In this document: in pieces, positions 9,113-18,010 of the stretch
How the letters are laid out: every line of letters starts with the position of its first letter
Numbering within the stretch: position 1 is the first letter of the stretch
Assembly: GCA_903924465.1 (NCBI GenBank)
Contig: CAIYBN010000131.1
Location: forward strand, 62,001-126,000
DNA from: an uncultured Myxococcales bacterium
GTDB lineage: Bacteria > Myxococcota_A > UBA9042
Length of the DNA stretch: 64,000 bases
Reading direction: 5' to 3'
Position numbers and translations under genes: made by a program
The notes under the pieces: generated by a model
Told to the model about the DNA's origin: nothing
Database searches by the model: none
The model's input: the letters and a program-made list of their open reading frames with translations, nothing else

Positions 9113-9880
9113 CTACTGGCAATTGTGAACGCTCGCATCGGCAACTGGAAGCAACCGCATGCCGAGGTAAGTGAACATCACGACAGCAAAGCCAGTCAAT
9201 GCGAGCCACGCGTCGGTTCGCACCGTTCTGCCGGGCAAACGCCGGACGTGAAAGTAGAGGGTGTAGGTGAACCAGGAAATGAGCGCCCAATTTTCCTTGG
9301 CATCCCAAGCCCAGTAGCTACCCCAAGCTTGGCTTGCCCAAATCGCGCCGACGACCAGTCCGGCACTGAGCAAGATGTAGCCTGCCACCAGCGAACGGTG
9401 CATGACGGGCACGTACGCCGCGCCAGCCGTTCCGAGCAGCAGCACGGCGACCGCTGCAACCGCAGCCATCGACAAGGCAGCATACGCCAAGAAATAGACC
9501 ACGACGTGCGGCACGAACCAGGGGCTTTGCAGCGTCGGCGGCAAGTGGAGCAGTGGGACTTCCGGGTGACCGATGACCCAAGCCATCGCGCCGGCGAGAC
9601 CTGCGGAGAGGCCGGCGTCCACCAGCGGCAGGGCGTGCCGACGTCGCAGCAGGAGCTGCAGCAGTGCACCACAAGCACAGAACAAGACAAGCGATTCGCG
9701 GAGCGTCTTGAACGGCGGGCGCCCCAGTTGGTGCCACGCCGTGCCGACCACCCCCAGGCACGCTACGCCAGCGCAGGCGGTCAGGGCCAGCCCAACGCTG
9801 CGGCGATGCAGCATTCCATGCCCCAAGGCAGCGAGAATGAAGAGGGCAAACGCAGGCACCTCGAACGGCGAAAACGTCAT
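9113..9880 (-). CDS. ccsA: Cytochrome c biogenesis protein CcsA/ResC
   Basis: 255 residues with about eight membrane helices. The haem-handling WWD signature is clear (WGSYWAWDAKENW, residues ~182-194), flanked by periplasmic His residues such as HPEV ~111 and MHRS ~157 that usually ligate haem. With ResB it forms the system II cytochrome c synthetase, which exports haem and attaches it to CXXCH cysteines in the periplasm. The ATG at 9880 has AGGGA upstream; a GTG at 9886 overlapping the resB stop is an alternative. The location inside a cytochrome operon suggests a synthetase dedicated to those cytochromes. Confidence 0.9.
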   Translation of the reverse strand: MTFSPFEVPAFALFILAALGHGMLHRRSVGLALTACAGVACLGVVGTAWHQLGRPPFKTLRESLVLFCACGALLQLLLRRRHALPLVDAGLSAGLAGAMAWVIGHPEVPLLHLPPTLQSPWFVPHVVVYFLAYAALSMAAVAAVAVLLLGTAGAAYVPVMHRSLVAGYILLSAGLVVGAIWASQAWGSYWAWDAKENWALISWFTYTLYFHVRRLPGRTVRTDAWLALTGFAVVMFTYLGMRLLPVADASVHNCQ

Positions 9881-9882
9881 CG

Positions 9883-10839
9883 TCACGTCCCTCGCGTGGC
9901 AACCCGCCGGGGAATCCACCACAGGATGTGCAGGATGCCCAGCAAGGTTGCAACCAAGCCCAGGAGCGCCAGCGGCAGTCCCGGATCATGGACCACGAGG
10001 ATGCCGGACAGCCGCGTGTTCTTCGGGTCATAACTGGCCTGGTACAGCGAATAGCCCTGCCACGTCGAGGGTGCATTGACGCGAATCTGCGCGGTGTTCT
10101 TTCGTCCCGCGGAATCGACCGCGGCGATGGTGGACGCAAAGTCCACGATGGTTTCCGTGCCCGCGCTGCGGCCCGGCCGCTTGTCGACGTCAAAACGCTG
10201 CAAGTTCAGGGAAAATGGAAGCTTGGTCTTGATGCCGGATTCCAGCGCGTAGTCGCTGGTCGTGTCGCCGACTTGGAGGTTTACCACGCCGCGGCTGCCG
10301 TAGGTGGCGCTGGCAATTCCGCCGGCGAGCAGCAGAACGGCACCACCGTGGCTGAACAGAAAGCCGATTTGCTTCAGGCGCCACGCGCGTCGGCGGAGTA
10401 CCGAAGCAGCCAGACCGATGGTGAACAGAGATAAAAGCCATCGAAACCAGAAGCTTGCGTAGACGTCGTGCAGATGCATCCACGTCAACAGCGGTGCCGC
10501 GGCGCCGTAGCGTACAGAGAACGCGCCGAGATTGGCGGTCTGCACGATCAGCGTGCCGGACATCGTCGCGACCACGAGCGTCATCAGAACGGCCGTGGCA
10601 AATTGCAGACTGCCCAGCGCGCGCCAGTACGCGTTGCGCCGGAGCGCGATGTGGACGAGCGTCGGCACGGCCAACACCGCCAGCGCAACTCCACACGCCA
10701 TCAGCGACATCGCCTTGACCCGTGTCGCTTCCAACAACACCTGGACCACATTGACGAGCCACGCGCTCGCAACCACCGCGAGGCACAATTCGCCCAAAGT
10801 GGCGTCTTTGTTCCGCGGGTCTGCTTCGGCGGTCATCAT
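9883..10839 (-). CDS. resB: Cytochrome c biogenesis protein ResB/Ccs1
   Basis: 318 residues, shorter than many ResB proteins (~400-550). Hydrophobic segments in the first half are followed by the periplasmic beta-rich domain (~residues 185-290) with GYSLYQASYDP, a hallmark near the end of ResB family proteins, and a last transmembrane helix. It works with CcsA as the system II haem lyase. The start overlaps the stop of the upstream gene by ATGA (10839-10836); a second ATG directly follows. System II genes are often accompanied by thiol-redox genes (ccdA/resA); none is present in this window. Confidence 0.85.
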   Translation of the reverse strand: MMTAEADPRNKDATLGELCLAVVASAWLVNVVQVLLEATRVKAMSLMACGVALAVLAVPTLVHIALRRNAYWRALGSLQFATAVLMTLVVATMSGTLIVQTANLGAFSVRYGAAAPLLTWMHLHDVYASFWFRWLLSLFTIGLAASVLRRRAWRLKQIGFLFSHGGAVLLLAGGIASATYGSRGVVNLQVGDTTSDYALESGIKTKLPFSLNLQRFDVDKRPGRSAGTETIVDFASTIAAVDSAGRKNTAQIRVNAPSTWQGYSLYQASYDPKNTRLSGILVVHDPGLPLALLGLVATLLGILHILWWIPRRVATRGT

Positions 10840-11726
10840 TTGCTCCTCCCAAGCGGCAGGGCGCAGCGGAATCCCGTGTCGTTCAGCCAGTAGCGCGGGT
10901 TGCCCCACATGCGCTTGGCGGAGCGCAAGAGATCGGGGGAACTGCTCCAGCCGCCACCGCGAATGACCTTGAGCGTGCTGACTTCATTGCCAGACGCCGT
11001 GCCGGACTGGACAAAACGCGCATCCGGCGGTGCACCATCAGCAGGTCCGTGTGGCTCGGCCGTCGTCCCTTGCGCCTTGGCGTAGCCATAACGGTCATAC
11101 CAGTCGGCGACCCATTCCCAGAGATTGCCGGCCATGTCGAGACAGCCGTAGGCGCTGGCACCTTGCGGAAAACTGCCCACGGCGACCGGGCCCGCAGCCG
11201 CCTCGACACCTGCCTGGGCGCGGCCTGGCACGTATGCACTCCCCCACGGGTAGGCACGCGCCTCTGATCCGGCAGCGGCCTTTTCCCATTGTGCTTCAGT
11301 CGGCAGCGTCCGACCTGCCCAGCGGGCATACGCTTGCGCGTCAAACCAGGTGACAAAACGTACCGGCAAGCGCCCTTGGGCGACTGCGCCTGAACGTTGC
11401 CAAGGACCTTGCGGTTTGTAGCCGGATTGCGCCACAAACTTGGCAAATTGCTCAATCGTCACTTCGTGTTTGTCCATGAGGTAGCTTTGCAGCGCAACGC
11501 GGTGCATGGGTTTCTCGTCATAGCTGCCGCGATCCGAGCCCATCGAGAATTCGCCTGCTGGCACCAGCACCATCTCCATATCGTCTTTATGGCTGATGAA
11601 TTCCCCTCCGCGTGCCTCCACACCTTCGGGCAGGGTGATGCCAGGCACACCATCGGCCATCGCGGTGGCCGAGGTGAGCGCGAGGCACGTCAGAACGAGC
11701 GGGACGCTTTTGAACGCAAGGTTCAT
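10836..11726 (-). CDS. Exported formylglycine-generating-enzyme-like (SUMF1 fold) protein, copy 2
   Basis: 296 residues with a signal peptide (cleavage near AMA-DG, residue ~25). The FGE-sulfatase fold is recognisable by VPAGEFSMGSD, DKHEVT, LPTEAQWEKAA, CLDMAGNLWEWVADWY and the terminal GFRCA. True copper-dependent FGEs carry a Cys pair four residues apart in the segment after RGG-S-W/Y. Here that segment reads RGGGWSSSPDLLRSAKR with no cysteine, so sulfatase activation is unlikely. Family members without the pair act in other ways (for example NirV-like proteins beside copper nitrite reductase genes). Start and stop overlap both neighbours by ATGA, so its level is tied to DAHP synthase and ResB. 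Confidence 0.8.
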   Translation of the reverse strand: MNLAFKSVPLVLTCLALTSATAMADGVPGITLPEGVEARGGEFISHKDDMEMVLVPAGEFSMGSDRGSYDEKPMHRVALQSYLMDKHEVTIEQFAKFVAQSGYKPQGPWQRSGAVAQGRLPVRFVTWFDAQAYARWAGRTLPTEAQWEKAAAGSEARAYPWGSAYVPGRAQAGVEAAAGPVAVGSFPQGASAYGCLDMAGNLWEWVADWYDRYGYAKAQGTTAEPHGPADGAPPDARFVQSGTASGNEVSTLKVIRGGGWSSSPDLLRSAKRMWGNPRYWLNDTGFRCALPLGRSK

Positions 11727-12790
11727 GCGACGGTGACCTCAGGCGGCGCGTAGCGTTTGATGTCGCGCATCATCTCCCGGAACATCTCGAGATCCAAGGA
11801 CTGTTTGCCATCTGACCAGGCGCGATCCGGCGCGTCGTGGACTTCGACCATCAATCCGTCGGCGCCCACGGCGAGCGACGCGCGGCTCAGGGCGGGGACC
11901 AGAAAGCGTTCGCCCGCGGCGTGGCTCGGATCGACAATGATCGGCAGGGCAGTGCGCTGCTGGACCACTGGAATACACGCGAGATCCAAAGTGAAGCGCA
12001 GCGCTGGAGCGAAAGTACGAATGCCACGTTCGCAGAGGATCAGGCCGGGTCCGGTGTGACCGGCGGCCACGCGGCCGAGCAGCACAAATTCCGACGCCTC
12101 CAGGAACTCCTCCACAGTCGCCGACAGGCCGCGTTTGAGCAGCACCGGCCGTCCTTGCACGTTGGCGCCCGCTTCAAACAACAGCGGAAAATTCGACATG
12201 TTGCGTGAACCGATCTGAATCACGTCGGCCATCTGCGCGACGATCGGCACGTGCGCAGCCTCCAGTGCTTCCGTCACGACGGGCAGTCCGGTTTCGGCGC
12301 CCGCCTCGGCCAGGAACTGCAGGCCAAGTTCACCCAAGCCGCCAAACGCATACGGGGAACTGCGCGGCTTGAACACGCCACCGCGCAGCGCACAGGCACC
12401 GGACTGGGCCACGGCATCGGCGATCTTGCGGATCTGATCCCGGCTCTCGACACTGCACGGACCGGCGATGACAGCGTCATGTCCGGCCCCGATGCGCACG
12501 CCTGGCGAAATCGCGACCGCATGGCGTGTCCACGCTTCCTCCCGCATATACAGCCGCCGGGACGGTTCGAGTTGCACCACGCCGCTGACGCCAGGCACCT
12601 CGCGCACACGGTCGAGCGCGCCCGGTCGGACGTCGCCGACTTGCACCGTGAGCAGCCGGCCGCCATGCCATCGAAACGACGGACTGGGGGCGCGCGACAC
12701 GCCGAGCAAGTCGAGAATGTGCGGCGCTGCGGCATCGCTGAGATGCGGCATGACGCTTACGATAACCACTGAATCTTGTGGCAACTTCAT
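11723..12790 (-). CDS. aroF: 3-deoxy-7-phosphoheptulonate (DAHP) synthase, type I-beta
   Basis: 355 residues. It condenses phosphoenolpyruvate and erythrose 4-phosphate, the first step toward chorismate. A ~70-residue N-terminal ferredoxin-like regulatory domain is followed by the KDPG-aldolase-like barrel with AGPCSVES (~110), RGGVFKPR (~136), QIGSRNMSNF (~193), LKRGL and DPSHAAG (~289), all diagnostic of the DAHPS/KDO8PS superfamily. A DAHP synthase normally sits with shikimate genes. Here it overlaps by ATGA with a chorismatase-like gene upstream and an FGE-like gene downstream inside a cytochrome operon, suggesting extra flux to chorismate is needed when the operon is on (inference). Confidence 0.92.
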   Translation of the reverse strand: MKLPQDSVVIVSVMPHLSDAAAPHILDLLGVSRAPSPSFRWHGGRLLTVQVGDVRPGALDRVREVPGVSGVVQLEPSRRLYMREEAWTRHAVAISPGVRIGAGHDAVIAGPCSVESRDQIRKIADAVAQSGACALRGGVFKPRSSPYAFGGLGELGLQFLAEAGAETGLPVVTEALEAAHVPIVAQMADVIQIGSRNMSNFPLLFEAGANVQGRPVLLKRGLSATVEEFLEASEFVLLGRVAAGHTGPGLILCERGIRTFAPALRFTLDLACIPVVQQRTALPIIVDPSHAAGERFLVPALSRASLAVGADGLMVEVHDAPDRAWSDGKQSLDLEMFREMMRDIKRYAPPEVTVA

Positions 12791-14037
12791 GATGGTACCC
12801 CCGGAACGGACGCGCGGCCGACCGCTTGTGGAACCGCGACGACAGCTTCAATCTCGAGCAGAAGATCGGCGCGGCAGACGTCTGCCACGATCGGCAAGAT
12901 CGGCAATTGCGGGATGCCGAGGAGGTGCGTCAACTTCTGGAAGACTTCCAGCGTCGCCGCATCCTTGCAAAACAACGTCGCCGACGTGATGTCCTGCAGG
13001 CCGGCACCGATAGATTGCAGCAACGCGGCGATGCTCAGCAACGTTTCCAGAATCTGGCCTTCGACGCTGTCGAGAAAACGCGTCTTGCCGTCCGGTCCAA
13101 TACTCGCGGTTCCGGAGATGAACGCGGTCTGGCCGCCGTCGATATCCAGCATCATGCCGCGGGAAAACGCCGAACCGTACTCCATCGCCTGTTCCTGCCG
13201 CGAACTGCGGTTGAGCGGCACGAACAACCGTTGGTTCGCGGTGCTCCGTCCCGCCAGGACGTCCATCTGGCACGCCTCGTCGCCGCTGCGTCCTTGAATG
13301 CCGGTGCTGGCCGGAAAGGCGTGGCCCATTGCCCGGTCACCGACATGACGTGGCCGGAAGAACGCCGTGCGCACACGGTTGAACTCGCCATACCAATTGA
13401 GAATTTGCGCCATGTAGATCCACGTCCGACCGACGTCGAGAAAGGTGAGACCTGCTTGCTGCAAGACCTGTTCCGCGTTCAGGTACATTTGCGTCGCCTC
13501 GCCAGTCACGCCGCCCAGTAGCTTGCCGTTACCATCGGACCCGGTCAGCCCGGGAAAGTAGACGAGTTCAAAGTCCGGCCCGTTCAATCGCCGCCCGCGC
13601 ATGGTGCCGCGGCCAATCGTGCTCACCGCGACGTCTTGTCGATACGGAATCACGCCCCAGATCTGCAGACCGGCAAACGCTGTGCCGTCGATCGGCTTGC
13701 CCTCCACCCAGGTCAGCGGCAACCCAGGATCAAGTCGTCGGGCTTGGTACGCAATCATGCGTTCGTGCAGAATCGCTTCTTTGGCTGAGACAAGACCGTA
13801 AATTTTCTCCTGAATCGGCTCGATTCCATGTTCAGCGAGTACCTTGGCGGCGTCGCAAAACAGCGCCTGGGCAGCCTGCGATGTTGCCATTCCAATCGGT
13901 GCGTGCAGCGTGAGCCAACATTCAGCGAATCCCGGCCGCTTGAAGATGCGCAAACACGGCGGCGGCGACCCTTGACCTGGCGTTTGAGAATCGGTCGGCA
14001 ACAGCTGCGATGGCGTCACTTGGGGCATGTCATTCAT
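12787..14037 (-). CDS. Chorismatase-like protein of the RidA/YjgF superfamily
   Basis: 416 residues from the ATG at 14037 (ATGA overlap with the upstream stop). It has an N-terminal YjgF-like half (~30-160) and a C-terminal RidA-like half (~190-410). The latter contains YGEFNRVRTAFF, FPASTGI, ISGTASIGPDG and DVCRADLLLEIEAV, which resemble the FkbO/Hyg5/XanB2 chorismatases that split chorismate into hydroxybenzoates or dihydroxy-dihydrobenzoate plus pyruvate. The match is by motif only; a different Rid-type hydrolase cannot be excluded. No signal peptide, so cytoplasmic. Being directly coupled to DAHP synthase supports a chorismate substrate. Confidence 0.6.
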   Translation of the reverse strand: MNDMPQVTPSQLLPTDSQTPGQGSPPPCLRIFKRPGFAECWLTLHAPIGMATSQAAQALFCDAAKVLAEHGIEPIQEKIYGLVSAKEAILHERMIAYQARRLDPGLPLTWVEGKPIDGTAFAGLQIWGVIPYRQDVAVSTIGRGTMRGRRLNGPDFELVYFPGLTGSDGNGKLLGGVTGEATQMYLNAEQVLQQAGLTFLDVGRTWIYMAQILNWYGEFNRVRTAFFRPRHVGDRAMGHAFPASTGIQGRSGDEACQMDVLAGRSTANQRLFVPLNRSSRQEQAMEYGSAFSRGMMLDIDGGQTAFISGTASIGPDGKTRFLDSVEGQILETLLSIAALLQSIGAGLQDITSATLFCKDAATLEVFQKLTHLLGIPQLPILPIVADVCRADLLLEIEAVVAVPQAVGRASVPGVPS

Positions 14038-14969
14038 GGTTTGGAAACTCCTGCGGCCATGGAATCGGCCGCGCAACGAAAACCGATGGTGAAGTCGCGA
14101 AATTCTGGCTCGTGCGCCGTCGCCGCTGCGGCTCGAACGGCGCTTGGATAGCTCGAACTGCCGCCGCCTTTGACGACGCGCCACAGCTTGTCGACGCTCC
14201 CCGGGACGGGTGAGGCGGTCGCGTCGGCGACCCATTCGCCGACATTTCCGGCCATGTTCAGGCAGCCAAACGGTGACGCGCCGCGTGGCAATCCTGCGAC
14301 CGGCCCGGCGTAGGCTGCTTGTCGCGGCTGCGTGCTGGCCCCGACCGGCGAGCGCTCGTAGCCACCGCACCGGCTCAAGCCGTCGTGCCATTCGTTGCCC
14401 CACGGCCACACGCGCCCATCGGTTCCGCGGGCAGCCTTTTCCCACTCTGCGTGCGTCGGCAGGCGCTTGCCGGCCCAGCGCGCGTAGGCGTACGCGTCGT
14501 ACCAATCGACGCCGACGACCGGGAAGTCGTCGCGCGTGAACGTCGCCTCGTCAAAAGGTCGCAACTCCGCGATCCCGGTCTTGTGCAGGAGCTTCGGCAC
14601 AAATGGTTTCCAATAACGTGGCGTATGGTCCTTGCCCGCCGGTTGCTGCGGATGCGCCACGGCCCCGTCGCCGTTTTCGTGCACCCACGCCAGGAATTCC
14701 CGGTACTGGCCATTGCTGACCTCGGTCCTGTCGATAGCGAACGCCGCCGCTTCCACCGTTCGCCTGGGCTGTTCCAACGGGTTACCGACATCGTCGCCCA
14801 TCACGAAAGGCCCGGCAGGCACGGCGAGCATGTGCGAATGACCGTGGCGATCGACGACCGAATGGGAGGCCGGACGCCGCGCCGCCTCCGCCGGAAGTTG
14901 CAGCAGCATCAGCGCCGCGCAAAGCAGCCCCGATCGTCGCAGAACTCGTGTCGCCCACACCCTATGCAT
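14034..14969 (-). CDS. Exported formylglycine-generating-enzyme-like (SUMF1 fold) protein, copy 1
   Basis: 311 residues with a signal peptide (hydrophobic ~14-25, cleavage near AEA-AR). FGE fold motifs are VPAGPFVMGDD, DRTEVSNGQYREFL, LPTHAEWEKAARG, CLNMAGNVGEWVAD and GFRCAA. As in the other copy, the cysteine pair used for copper binding in catalytic FGE is absent: the segment reads KGGGSSSYPSAVRAAAA. It lies 5 bp after the beta-gamma-like cytochrome gene and overlaps the chorismatase-like gene by ATGA. The two SUMF1 copies differ clearly in sequence, so they are not a recent duplication. Probably a periplasmic maturation or structural partner of the cytochromes. Confidence 0.8.
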   Translation of the reverse strand: MHRVWATRVLRRSGLLCAALMLLQLPAEAARRPASHSVVDRHGHSHMLAVPAGPFVMGDDVGNPLEQPRRTVEAAAFAIDRTEVSNGQYREFLAWVHENGDGAVAHPQQPAGKDHTPRYWKPFVPKLLHKTGIAELRPFDEATFTRDDFPVVGVDWYDAYAYARWAGKRLPTHAEWEKAARGTDGRVWPWGNEWHDGLSRCGGYERSPVGASTQPRQAAYAGPVAGLPRGASPFGCLNMAGNVGEWVADATASPVPGSVDKLWRVVKGGGSSSYPSAVRAAAATAHEPEFRDFTIGFRCAADSMAAGVSKP

Positions 14970-14974
14970 CAGTG

Positions 14975-17900
14975 CTACTCCAACGACAGCAGGAAGTTTT
15001 CCAGATCCTGCACCTGGCGCGCTGTCAAATGACTGGTCGCGCCGTGGGTATCGATTTCATACGATTTTTCGGCAAGAAACGTGAGTTCGTTGTGCCCCCG
15101 TTCGCGGTTGTCCGGGCGCAATGCTTCCTGCCCACGCGTCAAGGGGTACTTGTAGTCGCGCAGCGAGTAGTGATCCGGTGCCGCAAAGCTTTCGCGCAAG
15201 GTCATCGCCTTGCCGTGGTGCAGGAACGTCGACGGTCGGTCAAACAGGCCGCGCAGCTGAAAGGTGGTCATGAAACCTTGTTTGGCCTTGTACCGCCCGG
15301 GCTCCCACGGCTCGACATCGCGCACATAGCCGTTGATCGTATCCATCCACGACGGGCTGATCAGGGTGAACGTCATCTCCCGCGGCGTGAAGCTGACAAG
15401 CGACGGCAGCGCCCGTTGCCGATTGTGCGTCAGTCCCTCGGTCTTATCGGTGAAGTTGGGCGGCTTGTGGCACGTGCTGCAGCCGACGCCCAGGTCGTTG
15501 AACAGCATCTTGCCGCGCTGGACGGAGGCATTGTTGCTGTCGAATGGATTGGGCATCAGCCGCGCGTCCGCCACCTGATATTCACCAATGAAGCGTTGAA
15601 AATCGCGAAAATCAAACGCTTTGCCAAAATAGCGCATGGTCAGACGCCGCGTCAGTTCGTCGCGCTTTTCCAGCAAGTCCGGGTAAGCGGCGCCGTATTG
15701 CGCTGTCGACATTTTGTCCTGAATTTCCTCGTGTTCCGGCTTGCGTTCCGCCGGCGGTCGCGGATCGACGATGTCGGCGAAATTGCCCTGCGGCCCGGGG
15801 CGCAGAAACGCATGGAGTGGCATGTGTTCGCGGGCGTCGTCGAGCTGCGCGTCAAATGCCGTGTGTGTGCCCTCGAAATAGAAGGGTTGAATGGGGAACA
15901 GGTTGCGCAGCTGGGGAATGGCAAGCAAGCCGCCGCTGACGAACTGGCCGCTTTTCGTGCTGGCGATGGCCTGACCGGCGCCCCAACTGCGACCGTCGCT
16001 CGTGCCGTAGATGTGGCACGACATGCACGCCGTATCCTGATCACCAGAAAAGATCGCGGTGTTGACGAACATCTCGCCGCGTTCCGCGTTCGTGTCCGGA
16101 AATGGGCGCTCCAGGTTGCCGACCGCGACGGTCTCGGTGGTGTGCTGTGCGGTGTCGACAACGGTGACCGTTTCACCCAGGAAGTTGCTGACGAAGACCA
16201 GATTCTGCGCGACCGTTCCGGGCTGCCCAGCCACGGCGCGGCGCGGCATGATGCCGGTCTCGTAGACTGCGACCGGTTCAGCAACCTCGGACGGTTCGCC
16301 CGGATGCGGCTGCACGTGCCATTTCACCAGCTCATATGTGCCGAGCATCGTCACATACAGGTCGTCGCCAACCACTGAAAGTGACTCGGGAAAAGCGCCG
16401 ACGACGCGTTGCAGCTCGGGTGGCAAGTCGCCCTGAACGTCATGCGCCAGAACTTCAGCGGAGTCGGACGTGTACCGCACCCAGTCCGCGTGCGCCTGAT
16501 AGCGATCCGCAAACCAGGCGTATTGTAGCTTGCCGTTAGCCGTACGCGGCGGCACCTGCAGCCGGCCAATATCCATGAAAAGCAGGTCATTTTGGATATC
16601 ACCCATCTTGAACGCCGCCGTGCCGTCGACAGCATCGAACGGGCCGAGCACAGACTGCTGCGCAATCGGCCACGGCTCCGAGGTCGCCGGATCGCGGTTG
16701 ACGGTGAATTGCGCGGCGGGATTGGCGCGATCCATCGTTTCACCGCCGTACGGGTCGCGCTCCTTGGGCGCGCCAAAGCCGGCGCCGAGCGACGACGCGA
16801 TCAGCCGCTCGTGCCCGGCAGAATCGCGGTGGACGACCAAGTCCGTGATGAGGCTCTGGGTGTAGATGGCAGTGACTTCCTCGAGCAATGCGGTGTCGAT
16901 GACGGAAATGGACGTCGCCCCTTGGTTGCCGACAAATAGCCGCTTGCCGTCGCCGCTCAGCGCCAGCGGGCCGGGCTTGGACTCAAAGTTTTCCACGGCG
17001 ATTCCCGGTCCGGGCCGGGCTTGTTGAATCCACGCGGCAACGGCGCGGTAGGCGGGATCGGTGGTGTGCCAAATCACCCGGCCGTCGCCGTGGAAGTTCG
17101 CGCCGCCACGGTTGTCCGCATACCCGCCCTCCTGGGTCGAGCGCGTTGCCCGCAGCAGGTGGCTTCTCTCGGGGACGCCGGGCGTCGCATGTTCCACGGT
17201 CGACAGAAACGCCTTGACGGGATCGGCGCCGGCATAAAAGCCACCGCGATCGCGTTGGTGGCATGCCGCAGATCCGCAGCCTTCTTGCAGGATTTGGTGC
17301 ACGTTCTGCCCTGCCGCCGGAGCCAGGAACGCCTTGTCGTCGAAGCCGCCGAGTTCCCGCAGCGCCGCGGTCGCACCCTTGGCGGCGACATCTAAGACAA
17401 GTATTTGATTCAAATAGCGATTACTGACATACGCCACCGTGCCATCGCGGTTGAACACGAGGAACATGCAGTAGAAGTCCAGAGGAATTTCGCGGGTCAC
17501 CTTATCTGTCGCGACGTCAATGATCGACGCGTAGTTGGAGAACCGGTTGAGCACGAAAATGGTCTTGCCACCGGGATGGGCAACGACTGCGCCCGGCGCC
17601 AAACCGACCGGAATCCGTTTGAGCACCTTGCGTGTGGCCACGTCGATGACCGCAACTTCGTGACCAGGATGGCTTTCACTACCCAGCATCGCAACGTAGA
17701 GCTTGCTTCCGTCCAAGGCCAGCGCCTCCGCCAGGGGATGATCGCGTTGAGGCTGCGGCTCGGGATTGGGATTGCTGTTCGCCACCGGCTTGAGGTCGCG
17801 GCGCGCGTAGGTGGCGCCGTACGCCCAACGCGCGCTGGTGAGCTTGCCAAAGCGGGAGGACAGGGTCGGCTGCGCCGCAACAGCGGTGGCACGCACCGGC

Positions 17901-18010
17901 GTATTCGGTCGGGCACGCCAGAGCACCCAGCCGGCAGCGACCAGTCCCAACAGGAGCGAAACCGTCCACAGCCGGTGGGTGCGCCGAAGACTTCCGGTGG
18001 CGGCAGTCAT
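14975..18010 (-). CDS. Hydrazine-synthase beta-gamma-like fusion: YVTN beta-propeller plus di-haem peroxidase-type cytochrome c
   Basis: 1011 residues from the ATG at 18010 (ATGA overlap with the alpha-like gene). A membrane-spanning signal/anchor is at ~14-32. YVTN-type propeller blades occur before and after an inserted haem segment: VAVIDVATRKVLKRIPVG ~120, SIIDVATDKV ~162, SISVIDTALLEEV ~367, VTVVDTAQHTTETV ~615. Haem motifs are an unusual CX4CH (Cys245, Cys250, His251), CMSCH ~662 and CSTCH ~844; the last two lie in a MauG/CcpA-like C-terminal domain. In anammox hydrazine synthase a propeller subunit and a peroxidase-like subunit are separate or fused; this gene has the same order and pairs with an alpha-like gene. 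Substrate unknown; hydrazine formation is not implied. Confidence 0.7.
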   Translation of the reverse strand: MTAATGSLRRTHRLWTVSLLLGLVAAGWVLWRARPNTPVRATAVAAQPTLSSRFGKLTSARWAYGATYARRDLKPVANSNPNPEPQPQRDHPLAEALALDGSKLYVAMLGSESHPGHEVAVIDVATRKVLKRIPVGLAPGAVVAHPGGKTIFVLNRFSNYASIIDVATDKVTREIPLDFYCMFLVFNRDGTVAYVSNRYLNQILVLDVAAKGATAALRELGGFDDKAFLAPAAGQNVHQILQEGCGSAACHQRDRGGFYAGADPVKAFLSTVEHATPGVPERSHLLRATRSTQEGGYADNRGGANFHGDGRVIWHTTDPAYRAVAAWIQQARPGPGIAVENFESKPGPLALSGDGKRLFVGNQGATSISVIDTALLEEVTAIYTQSLITDLVVHRDSAGHERLIASSLGAGFGAPKERDPYGGETMDRANPAAQFTVNRDPATSEPWPIAQQSVLGPFDAVDGTAAFKMGDIQNDLLFMDIGRLQVPPRTANGKLQYAWFADRYQAHADWVRYTSDSAEVLAHDVQGDLPPELQRVVGAFPESLSVVGDDLYVTMLGTYELVKWHVQPHPGEPSEVAEPVAVYETGIMPRRAVAGQPGTVAQNLVFVSNFLGETVTVVDTAQHTTETVAVGNLERPFPDTNAERGEMFVNTAIFSGDQDTACMSCHIYGTSDGRSWGAGQAIASTKSGQFVSGGLLAIPQLRNLFPIQPFYFEGTHTAFDAQLDDAREHMPLHAFLRPGPQGNFADIVDPRPPAERKPEHEEIQDKMSTAQYGAAYPDLLEKRDELTRRLTMRYFGKAFDFRDFQRFIGEYQVADARLMPNPFDSNNASVQRGKMLFNDLGVGCSTCHKPPNFTDKTEGLTHNRQRALPSLVSFTPREMTFTLISPSWMDTINGYVRDVEPWEPGRYKAKQGFMTTFQLRGLFDRPSTFLHHGKAMTLRESFAAPDHYSLRDYKYPLTRGQEALRPDNRERGHNELTFLAEKSYEIDTHGATSHLTARQVQDLENFLLSLE

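Noticed and set aside
10836..14969. Annotating the SUMF1-fold proteins as sulfatase-activating enzymes
   Set aside because: Both lack the cysteine pair needed for copper-dependent formylglycine formation and no sulfatase gene is in the window.
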